Positions 37,960 through 43,767 of a stretch of DNA of 43,767 bases are shown here, piece after piece. The stretch's first letter is position 1, and each line of letters opens with the position of its first letter. The DNA lies in NCBI GenBank assembly GCA_002373505.1, contig DFKE01000004.1, positions 1-43,767 on the forward strand. Reading direction: 5' to 3'. The stretch is from Bacteroidales bacterium UBA3653 (GTDB lineage Bacteria > Bacteroidota > Bacteroidia > Bacteroidales > Paludibacteraceae). The notes below the pieces were generated by a model. The model was not told the DNA's origin, did no database searches, and saw only the letters and a list, made by a program, of their open reading frames with translations. The position numbers were made by a program, and so were the translations under genes.

Positions 37960-39471
37960 ATGAAACCTCGTTTCATTTACACCCTTGTAGTCATAGTGGC
38001 TGCAATAGGCATGTCCTCCTGCGAAGGCGGAGGAAGCGGCAAAGTCCATAATATTGAGTTCAAGCGAATGCATTTGGACGGAGTGAAAGCTTTGGCACTT
38101 GCATCCGATGGTTCCGATGAGCAGAAAGCCCCACGGCGTGTGCATACCGCAGAAGGAGACGGAGAAATAACCTACGAAACCCATCAACCTGTTTATTCCG
38201 TTTCTGAGGATGGCACACTCGTGGAAATAACCTATACCATCGAAGCAAGAGGAAATGGTGAAGTGGTCGATATGGTCAAAGCCAAAATGCGTCTCGTAAT
38301 GGAGAATATCTTCACCATCGGTGATGAATGGCTGTGGCTCTATAATTGCTACTACGATTTCCCTGATTTGGAAGAACTCAAAGAACCGTATCACTCCAAG
38401 ATTAAAGAGATAGTGGATAATTTCTACGGCAATTTCCTCGTGCGTAAACGCGATGGAGCACTCTTCTATTGGGACGGCAGAGACGGTCGGCCGCTTTATA
38501 CGAACCAAGGTGTTCCGTTCTACCAGCAAAGCGACCTTAATTCCGTAGTGGAGTGTATCAAAGGAGAGATTTATTCCAACTGTTGGCAACAATCACATTT
38601 AGCGGCCCCGGGGCTCTACCGTCTAAAGGACCAAGGCGACCAATTAGCGGTAACAAGAATGCATAACGAAACACTCTTTTCCACCTCTATCACGCCGGAC
38701 GACCGCGGGATTATCGGTCTGGACATATTCTATGAAGGCACCAACGGTTCTTCGCCGGGTATCTTATTTGTCAATAACCTGAATATCACTTCCATAGAGG
38801 TGCGCGAGAATAATCCGGTTTTGCCTTCGGGGCAAAATCTGAACTGGGCTTTCATTTCCGTTAATAATACCCTCTATGCCGTTACAGATTTTGATAGTGA
38901 AGAGGGGTGGTTTACGTATTTCTATACGGTGGACATAGACGAAGCACAATCAAGAGTCTTTGCCGGTGAGTTAGTGGCAAAGTCACAAGACAAACCGGAT
39001 TTATCTACATTTGGTGTTTGCCGTGTGAGCCACAAAGAGACCTTCTCCTGGCTCAACAACGGATACAAACATACCTTTGATCCGCAGGCTAAGAAAGTGA
39101 CTTCTACCGCTCTCCCAGAGCACTATCCAAGCGATTATACGGAGTATTACAACGATGTGGCATATGTCATGGGCGACGGCGAAAGAGCTTTCTATATCTG
39201 CGACATGGCGGCCGACCGCGCAGAAGAAGTGATCATCGACTGGAGCGAGTTCGATGCTTTCAAATCCAAACTGGCGCAATCTACTATTAAGGCTTTCGAT
39301 GCTTACAACCCGCGCACGCAATCGTTTGTAAAGACCGCGCTCACGCTCGACGGACAGAAAGTAACGATCATGGTGGACGTAGCCGGCGACAACAAAGGCA
39401 AAGCCCGCGTCTATAAAGCCGGAGACACTACCGCCGGACAAGTCATCTCTGTCATGGTACGACTGAATTAA
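37960..39471 (+). CDS. Large lipoprotein B of unknown function (paralogue of 36469-37929)
   Basis: A 503-residue lipoprotein, signal peptide with lipobox MSSC (Cys20). Same plan as its neighbour: FKRMHLDGVKALAL, APRRV, VMENIFTIGDEWLWLYNCYY (about residues 108-127), an RKRDGALFYWDG segment matching RKTDGALFNLTD, beta-strand-rich body, and C-terminus VISVMVRLN. The two are old tandem duplicates joined by a 30-nt repeat spacer and sharing one promoter and one terminator. Function unknown; a pair acting as one surface complex or as alternative antigens are both possible. Confidence 0.75.
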   Translation: MKPRFIYTLVVIVAAIGMSSCEGGGSGKVHNIEFKRMHLDGVKALALASDGSDEQKAPRRVHTAEGDGEITYETHQPVYSVSEDGTLVEITYTIEARGNGEVVDMVKAKMRLVMENIFTIGDEWLWLYNCYYDFPDLEELKEPYHSKIKEIVDNFYGNFLVRKRDGALFYWDGRDGRPLYTNQGVPFYQQSDLNSVVECIKGEIYSNCWQQSHLAAPGLYRLKDQGDQLAVTRMHNETLFSTSITPDDRGIIGLDIFYEGTNGSSPGILFVNNLNITSIEVRENNPVLPSGQNLNWAFISVNNTLYAVTDFDSEEGWFTYFYTVDIDEAQSRVFAGELVAKSQDKPDLSTFGVCRVSHKETFSWLNNGYKHTFDPQAKKVTSTALPEHYPSDYTEYYNDVAYVMGDGERAFYICDMAADRAEEVIIDWSEFDAFKSKLAQSTIKAFDAYNPRTQSFVKTALTLDGQKVTIMVDVAGDNKGKARVYKAGDTTAGQVISVMVRLN

Positions 39472-39494
39472 GCCATGACATATCATAATAACGA

Positions 39495-39526
39495 ATTAAG
39501 AGCCGCACTTTCGTACGGCTCTTAAT
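39495..39526 (+). terminator. Intrinsic terminator of the paired lipoprotein operon
   Basis: 11-bp stem ATTAAGAGCCG/CGGCTCTTAAT with a 10-nt loop, 23 nt after the stop, followed by CTCTTT. Confidence 0.85.
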
Positions 39527-39644
39527 CTCTTTATGCTCACTTACTCTCCCGATGTCTCGGCTTCTGATTACGTGTTGTTTACGTGTTTGACAGGAGATTA
39601 ATAGCAGGTTTGCGGCGGAAATACTGCATATTAATTGTTGCTTG

Positions 39645-39677
39645 ACGGTGCACTGCTTTTTTGCGAGATATGCAAGA
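39645..39677 (-). promoter_or_regulatory. Decayed promoter, no gene downstream
   Basis: Keeps the TTG, the CATATCTCG segment and the A-tract spacer of the local promoter type at the right spacing, but the -7 box reads TGCACCG instead of TACCTTTGC. It points at a terminator and convergent genes, so it probably belonged to a lost gene. Confidence 0.5.
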
Positions 39678-39713
39678 GAACGGGTGAATTTTTACTCTAT
39701 ATGCGAATGTGTT

Positions 39714-40331
39714 TTACTCTACGTACGTCACATAACTGCCGCGGATGCATTTCCAGGTGCCGTTGTTGAGGAGGAAGATATCGTCGCCATAGACGCCGGA
39801 GATTTTGTCACCGTCTTGGTCCACGGCGTACCAATACGAGCCTTGCTTGACGCAGAAAAAGCCGTTTCCGAACATTGCCGGAATTTCGTATGAGTAGGTT
39901 TCCAGTTTGCGCCCCGAACAATGGTAAATGTCCCAATAGCCGGAAGAGCGCTGAACGGTCACATAGCCAAACGGATAGTACCTAATCTCCTTGCCGTAGA
40001 TGCCACTGACGAGGTCGCCGTCTTCGTCCGCGAGGTACCATGTGTTGCCCCGACGAACGCGGTAATAGCCGTTGTAGAGCACGTTGATTTCATCGCCGTA
40101 GAGGATGGAATAGCCGTTGCGGTAGATATAAACCTTTTTGCCGGACAGCCGCACTTGGCAGCCGTTGCGCAAGTCCTGGTAGTGCTCGGTGCAATACTCC
40201 GGTTTGCGGGTGGTCATCTCGTTGTTCGTATCCTCGAACCAGAGGTCGTACTTGTCCGACACGACATACTGCGCGGACATCGTAAGGCTTGCCATCAGGG
40301 CGAAGCAAAGAGTAAGCAGTTGGGTTTTCAT
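39714..40331 (-). CDS. Secreted WG-repeat-like protein
   Basis: A 205-residue exported protein, signal peptide ending LTMSAQ. The mature part consists of about four repeats of 35-40 residues with an aromatic strand pair and an acidic turn, such as WYLADEDGDLVSGIYGKEI and WYAVDQDGDKISGVYGDDI, akin to WG/KWG repeats. Probably an extracellular or periplasmic beta-repeat protein; function unknown. ATG 40331 begins the signal peptide; nine upstream in-frame residues are not convincing. No clear promoter; upstream DNA is a broken exonuclease gene. Confidence 0.7.
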   Translation of the reverse strand: MKTQLLTLCFALMASLTMSAQYVVSDKYDLWFEDTNNEMTTRKPEYCTEHYQDLRNGCQVRLSGKKVYIYRNGYSILYGDEINVLYNGYYRVRRGNTWYLADEDGDLVSGIYGKEIRYYPFGYVTVQRSSGYWDIYHCSGRKLETYSYEIPAMFGNGFFCVKQGSYWYAVDQDGDKISGVYGDDIFLLNNGTWKCIRGSYVTYVE

Positions 40332-40403
40332 AAGGCGATGATTTTGAGGGTTAGACATGTTTGTTTATCTATTACAAATCGTGTGCCAAAGCCGCTACTG
40401 CCC

Positions 40404-40508
40404 TTATTTTGCAATCTCCCCATTTTTGACGATGACCATACCTACCGAACAAACGCTTGACTGCGCGAAGTTAGCTGTCTCAAAATCTATGGCTACGAAG
40501 TTATCCAT
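40404..40508 (-). pseudogene. N-terminal fragment of a DnaQ-like 3'-5' exonuclease
   Basis: From ATG 40508 the frame reads MDNFVAIDFETANFAQSSV then CSVGMVIVKNGEIAK and stops. The DFET motif and following residues are the first exonuclease motif of DEDD (epsilon-type) nucleases; homologues continue for another 150 or more residues. Only the first 34 codons survive. Confidence 0.7.
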
Positions 40509-40529
40509 TAGTAGTCCTTCTATATTCTT

Positions 40530-41021
40530 TTACCCTAAGTCAGCAAAAATAATCCAGTTTGGAGAATGGTAGGTCAACACACCTATGGTCAATATGCTGC
40601 ACAATATGAGCACAATCCATAGTCTCCAGTGATTCTGCACGAACGGCGCTGTCCGCCACCGTTTGGCAATGTGGATGGCGCCAAGCATACAAGCGATATA
40701 AATGGCGATATCAAGCAGCATCAATTCATGCCGCACAAATACCCAATAAGAAAAAAACGCCATGACTATAAGCGGCATCACTGCCAGTCCTCCTAATACA
40801 GGTGCACCTATTTCACGAATGTCGCGGCGACTAATAGTAAGATACAAACTCAGCAACAGCATTGGGTAAAAAACCATTTTCATGTGGGCCATCACACTCT
40901 CTGCTACGGGAAAGAAATAGCCCATAAAATGGTTGAAGAACGGCACGTGATGCACAAAATGCATGCTTGTACCAAAGACTATCAGCAATATAGCTGCTAT
41001 GATTGTTTCTTTGCGGGTCAT
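40530..41021 (-). CDS. Five-helix membrane protein, DUF6512-like
   Basis: A 163-residue membrane protein with about five helices. The N-terminal FGTSMHFVHHVPFFNHFMGYFFPVAESV-type stretch (residues about 18-44), with its cluster of His and aromatics, is like the DUF6512 family; assignment tentative. It begins 9 nt after the stop of the HxlR remnant, suggesting the two once formed a regulator-membrane protein operon. Confidence 0.65.
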   Translation of the reverse strand: MTRKETIIAAILLIVFGTSMHFVHHVPFFNHFMGYFFPVAESVMAHMKMVFYPMLLLSLYLTISRRDIREIGAPVLGGLAVMPLIVMAFFSYWVFVRHELMLLDIAIYIACMLGAIHIAKRWRTAPFVQNHWRLWIVLILCSILTIGVLTYHSPNWIIFADLG

Positions 41022-41030
41022 GATTCTCTT

Positions 41031-41315
41031 TTATGATTTAAAGCATTCAGTTTTAAATAATATCGGTTTATTTGGGGCGATATCGAAATTCTCAAGCGCC
41101 CAGCCGATGAGGGCGGAGACGTGCGGCATGAGGGACTGACCGCGGGCGGTGAGGCTGTACTCCACTCTCGGCGGCACTTCGGGATAAACCTGCCGGCTGA
41201 TGAGACCGATCTGCTCCAGACGTTTGAGCGTTACGACCAAATCGTATATCTCGTGCTGCCGATAGCAGAAATGGATTATTATGACTTGAATCCGACTCCG
41301 CCTGTATTCAAACAT
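41031..41315 (-). pseudogene. HxlR-family regulator remnant, C-terminal half only
   Basis: Residues about 28-75 of the frame (LKRLEQIGLISRQVYPEVPP, then RVEYSLTARGQSLMPHVSAL) are the recognition-helix end and wing of an HxlR winged helix. The N-terminal half with the usual Cys and first helices is replaced by unrelated sequence (MFEYRRSRIQVIIIHFCYRQ), so this is a truncated or rearranged gene. Confidence 0.75.
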
Positions 41316-41373
41316 TTCGACTTGATAAGCGGTGAGGTCAGCAACGGCTTCGTCGGCGACAGGTTTTCGAGAG

Positions 41374-41484
41374 TTACTGCTTGACGTGTTTTTCCAGCCA
41401 GCGGCAGAAGAAGTACCCTGTATTACTGTTTCTTGTAATACTTGCTGTGCTGGTATTACCCGTGGCGGAGAAATAATATATCAT
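41374..41484 (-). pseudogene. N-terminal fragment of an EFR1/flavodoxin-type gene
   Basis: From ATG 41484 the frame reads MIYYFSATGNTS, the FMN-phosphate loop that opens EFR1-type and other flavodoxin proteins, then continues into unrelated sequence ending GYFFCRWLEKHVKQ and stop after 36 codons. Confidence 0.6.
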
Positions 41485-41500
41485 GGTTGTTTATTTATAT

Positions 41501-42043
41501 TTATTTGATTTCCTCCAATGCGCCGGTGGCGGAGTCGATGATGAACCCGCGGACGGTGACATCTTTCGGGATGAGCGGGTGCGTCTGAATGGTCTTGACG
41601 GTCTTGCGGACGGAGGTCTCCGTGTCGCGGAATCCTTCGAGCCAATGGTTGAGGTCGATGCCGCATTCGCGGATGACATTGAGCGTCTCATCCTTGATAC
41701 CGCGCGCTTTCATCACGTGGTGGAAATGGCTGTAGCTCATGTGACACGCGCCGCACTGGGAATGTGCCACCACCATAATCTCCTCTACGCCCAATTCATA
41801 AATTGCCACTATGAGGCTGCGCATAGCCGAGTCAAAGGGCGTGATGATCAGTCCGCCTGCGTTCTTAATAATCTTGGCGTCGCCGTTCTTCAAACCCAAT
41901 GCCGCCGGAAGCAACTCCGTCAGACGTGTGTCCATACATGTCAGCACCGCCAGTTTCTTGTCGGGGTACTTGTCGGTCAGATACCGCTCGTAGTCTTTCC
42001 GCTCCACAAACGAGCGGTTGTAATCCATAATCTGGTCTATCAT
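41501..42043 (-). CDS. Beta-class carbonic anhydrase
   Basis: Zinc enzyme interconverting CO2 and bicarbonate. Ligands and active-site pair: Cys36, Asp38 and Arg40 in TCMDTRL, His94 and Cys97 in AHSQCGAC. 180 residues from ATG 42043, which fits the small beta-CA group. The open frame extends 12 residues upstream but that part overlaps another small ORF and is less likely. Own promoter 142 nt upstream. Confidence 0.94.
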   Translation of the reverse strand: MIDQIMDYNRSFVERKDYERYLTDKYPDKKLAVLTCMDTRLTELLPAALGLKNGDAKIIKNAGGLIITPFDSAMRSLIVAIYELGVEEIMVVAHSQCGACHMSYSHFHHVMKARGIKDETLNVIRECGIDLNHWLEGFRDTETSVRKTVKTIQTHPLIPKDVTVRGFIIDSATGALEEIK

Positions 42044-42053
42044 AGTTTGTATT

Positions 42054-42119
42054 TTATTGTCCTTTGTGTGCTCGCACAAGTTCTATCGCCTCTTTGCCGC
42101 TCAAATGCTCTATCTCCAT
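42054..42119 (-). CDS. Small ORF or gene-end remnant in the carbonic anhydrase leader
   Basis: Encodes MEIEHLSGKEAIELVRAHKG plus Q, ending 10 nt before the carbonic anhydrase ATG. The frame is open a further 12 codons upstream (PHTRVAVLC), so it reads like the C-terminal helix of a larger protein, family not identified. Could also be a translated leader. Confidence 0.35.
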   Translation of the reverse strand: MEIEHLSGKEAIELVRAHKGQ

Positions 42120-42184
42120 GCAAAGAACCGCCACACGCGTGTGAGGGCTGCAAGACTATCTCGGCGTCTCCTTCCAAAGCGACT

Positions 42185-42216
42185 GCAAAGGTACAACTTT
42201 TTTGCGAGATATGCAA
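42185..42216 (-). promoter_or_regulatory. Carbonic anhydrase promoter
   Basis: TTG-N20-TACCTTTGC on the minus strand with CATATCTCG and A-tract in the spacer. Confidence 0.8.
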
Positions 42217-42319
42217 GGGGAAAGGCTATTTTCTTAAATTTGCCGATTAAGACTTACCCCCTGGAGAAAGAAAAAAGAAAAAGAAAAGAACCAAAAGAAT
42301 AATAAAAAAGAAAGCCCGA

Positions 42320-42565
42320 CCAATCCACCACCATAGGTGGTAGCTACCACCTTTAATTAAAGGTGGTGGTACTGCGCGTACGCGCGTGGAGACGCCGCTA
42401 AAGCGGCATGGCGGTCAGTCGGACTAATTTTTTTAAGAAGATTTTTTAGGATGTCCTTCGGACTTCAGCGGGTCGTTCTCGGGACATGGTCCCGTGATGG
42501 TCATGTGCTTCCTCCGTCATGGGAACGCGCTGTCCTTCGCCTTACCATCACGGGACCATCATACG
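42320..42565. repeat. Cluster of palindromes in a gene-free region
   Basis: The gap 42217-42633 holds no gene. It contains overlapping perfect palindromes AGGTGGTAGCTACCACCT (42335-42352) and ACCACCTTTAA + complement (42346-42367), GCGCGTACGCGC (42374-42385), GCCGC-TAAA-GCGGC (42394-42407), GTCC-TTC-GGAC (42453-42463), CGGGAC-ATG-GTCCCG (42480-42494) and a 16-bp inverted pair ATGGTCCCGTGATGGT at 42486-42501 and 42544-42559. Confidence 0.85.
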
Positions 42566-42583
42566 AGGAAAGGCTGACCAGAA

Positions 42584-42607
42584 GCGGCTCACATTGCCGT
42601 GAGCCGC
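42584..42607 (-). terminator. Hairpin after the flavodoxin gene
   Basis: 9-bp stem GCGGCTCAC/GTGAGCCGC with a 6-nt loop, 27 nt past the flavodoxin stop. No long T-run follows. Confidence 0.65.
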
Positions 42608-42633
42608 TGATAAAGTCAATATCCGTGTTTCTG

Positions 42634-43284
42634 TCAAAGTTCCAGACCTTTGATCCAGTTCTCGACTTTCGCCTTGTTGGTGCGCACCTCGTGACCATAG
42701 ATGCTGAAGCCTTTCTTCACATCGGCATTGGGGTACGCTTTGCGCAGGTCGCTCACGCAAGAGCCCAAACCGCTACCCTCATGGGTGGTAAACGGATAAA
42801 TGGTCTTGCCGTTGAGGTCGTAGGTGTCGAAGAAGGTGAACATCACTTGCGGCCATGTGCCCCACCAAACAGGACCACCGACGAAGATGATGTCATAACC
42901 GGCAAAGAAATCTTTGACGTTTGCAGGTTTGACGGCTTCGCTGTTTGAACTCGTTATGAGCGGTTCGAATGCCGGACGTGCATCGGCGTACTGCTCCTCT
43001 TGCGCAAGGTCGCAGAGCGGCTTGTATGCCATGCCGTCATACTTATGGGTGACAATCTCAAACTGGTCGGCACCCGTCAGTTCACTGATGTAATCGGCAA
43101 CAATCTTGGTGTTGCCCACTTTGATGTTTCCTACGGAGTAGTTCTCTCCGGCATGGGAGAAAAAGACTACAAGACATTTTTTCATTTTATCATTTACCAT
43201 TTGTTCATTTTTCTTAGTTGTTTGCGCATTGCAGCCCGTCAGGGCTACGATGCCTGCGAGGATTGTTAAAAATAGTTTTCTCAT
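42634..43284 (-). CDS. Flavodoxin-domain lipoprotein
   Basis: Exported flavodoxin-fold protein. Signal peptide with lipobox ALTGC (Cys18), then a repeat-encoded linker (NEQMVNDKMKK, about residues 26-36) and a flavodoxin domain: VVFFSHAGENYSVGN (FMN phosphate loop, about 39-53), IIFVGGPVWWGTWPQV (about 131-146) and TTHEGSGLGS. Likely an FMN-binding electron carrier or quinone/disulfide-related oxidoreductase outside the cytoplasm. An internal ATG at MKKCLVVFF could yield a cytoplasmic form. 6 nt after the acyltransferase fragment. Confidence 0.85.
   Translation of the reverse strand: MRKLFLTILAGIVALTGCNAQTTKKNEQMVNDKMKKCLVVFFSHAGENYSVGNIKVGNTKIVADYISELTGADQFEIVTHKYDGMAYKPLCDLAQEEQYADARPAFEPLITSSNSEAVKPANVKDFFAGYDIIFVGGPVWWGTWPQVMFTFFDTYDLNGKTIYPFTTHEGSGLGSCVSDLRKAYPNADVKKGFSIYGHEVRTNKAKVENWIKGLEL
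43186..43216. repeat. Degenerate period-7 words (CATTTAC / CATTTGT type) inside the flavodoxin gene
   Basis: CATTTTATCATTTACCATTTG-like run read in frame as the linker between signal peptide and flavodoxin domain. Confidence 0.65.
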
Positions 43285-43290
43285 AGTAAA

Positions 43291-43557
43291 TCAATTTTCC
43301 TTCGGTGGAATGGTTTTGATGATTTTGGCAGGGTTGCCTGCGACGATGGTGTTGGCTGGGACGTCTTTAGTCACGACCGCTGCAGCGGCTACCACTGCAT
43401 TCTCGCCGACCGGTTGACCGAGCAGGTTATAAGGGACGCCGGACGCACGGTTGCCGGAGATATGCTCTACGCCGTTGGTCATGCCAGCAGGGAAGAAGAA
43501 CTGCAACGCATGGTAGCAGAACTCATAATTCTCGCCGTTGAGCGCGACAAGACCGGT
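43291..43557 (-). pseudogene. Acyltransferase (hexapeptide repeat) C-terminal fragment fused to unrelated sequence
   Basis: The last part (GENAVVAAAAVVTKDVPANT, then IVAGNPAKIIKTIPPKEN) is the C-terminal coil of a CatB/LbH acyltransferase. What precedes it (NGENYEFCYHALQFFFPAG and GVPYNLLGQPV) is not hexapeptide repeat and no family is recognised. The frame can start at ATG 43569 within the MmcQ fragment. A mosaic of at least two broken genes. Confidence 0.6.
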
Positions 43558-43736
43558 TCCGGCTGACATTTAAGTGTGATGACGCTGAAATTGTCGCAGT
43601 CAAAGAACGAAAACATGTGACCATGCACATAGAACACCAATACACCACTGGCATATCGGAATGCTGTGAAAGGCAGTTTCTCTTCCATGTCTTCGCCCAA
43701 AGAAAGGTAATACTCACGATAGTCTTCTATGTTCAT
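43557..43736 (-). pseudogene. MmcQ/YjbR N-terminal fragment, paralogue of 32093-32446
   Basis: From ATG 43736 the first 60 residues (MNIEDYREYYLSLGEDMEEK to TLKCQPE) closely match the intact MmcQ gene, then homology stops and the frame runs on into unrelated residues (PVLSRSTARIM). Homology ends at about 43557. The ATG overlaps a possible upstream stop (ATGA) near the window edge. Confidence 0.8.
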
Positions 43737-43767
43737 ATTACCATTATTAAAGTACCTGCCAATAGCA

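Noticed and set aside
40357..40572. Plus-strand ORF of 71 codons
   Set aside because: Antisense to the exonuclease fragment and the WG-protein leader; no coding character.
1..43767. tRNA or rRNA genes
   Set aside because: No cloverleaf with T-loop GTTCGA/TTCGAAT context or rRNA stretch was found in any gap by eye; a covariance search was not possible.

Overview
The window looks like a chromosomal segment of a Bacteroidales bacterium, probably from the Paludibacteraceae/Porphyromonadaceae side of the order. The grounds are: Bacteroidetes promoters of the type TTTG-N20-TAnnTTTGC in front of many genes; the order-typical neighbourhoods DUF4271-hemD-rnpA-yidD and acpP-fabF; a serine palmitoyltransferase; an OmpA/TPR lipoprotein; PCMD and CotH proteins, the latter ending in a short type IX secretion C-terminal signal; and almost no Shine-Dalgarno sequences. 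I saw no phage, intact insertion sequence, CRISPR array, rRNA or tRNA. Assignments are by motif and family recognition only; no search was run.

Layout. 1-3.8 kb, minus strand: start of gyrB, a metallo-beta-lactamase-fold hydrolase, msrA, an unknown basic protein and an AraC regulator. 3.9-11.9 kb, plus strand: GT4 glycosyltransferase, small exported protein, PCMD protein, esterase, malate dehydrogenase, serine palmitoyltransferase with a short-chain dehydrogenase (candidate sphingolipid pair) and an LD-carboxypeptidase. 11.8-14.7 kb, minus: small lipoprotein, 5'-nucleotidase C-terminal-domain lipoprotein, then psuK-psuG for pseudouridine breakdown. 14.8-14.9 kb: a probable small RNA with its own promoter and terminator. 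15.0-21.9 kb, minus: a long housekeeping string acpP-fabF-wHTH-asd-U32/trhP-DUF4271-hemD-rnpA-yidD-trmD. 22.0-26.6 kb, minus: OmpA/TPR lipoprotein, tail-anchored protein, mutL and 5'-nucleotidase catalytic subunit. 26.7-28.7 kb, plus: udk and a split chromate-transporter pair. 28.7-31.0 kb, minus: an OhrR-like regulator with three envelope genes. 31.2-35.7 kb, minus: CotH protein, lipoprotein, DUF389 protein, MmcQ/YjbR protein, bile-acid/sodium symporter-family transporter. 36.1-39.5 kb, plus: two large paralogous lipoproteins behind a long, structured, uORF-bearing leader. 39.7-43.8 kb, minus: WG-repeat secreted protein, membrane protein, carbonic anhydrase and flavodoxin lipoprotein, mixed with broken gene ends (DnaQ-like exonuclease, HxlR, EFR1/flavodoxin, MmcQ, hexapeptide acyltransferase) and a cluster of palindromes.

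The most unusual feature is a family of short arrays of degenerate repeats whose period is almost always 7 nt although the word differs between arrays (GAATTGT, CAACTAT, CTTTCAC, GTCGAAA, ATCAGCC, CATTTAC, TAATGAA and others). About 25 arrays occur in 44 kb. Many end directly at a start codon; others lie in frame inside conserved enzymes, at a domain linker or loop, and two form the hydrophobic core of lipoprotein signal peptides. GC-rich terminator-like palindromes likewise sit inside three reading frames. Together they suggest a genome in which small repeated elements or a repeat-generating process keep entering leaders, linkers and gene ends.
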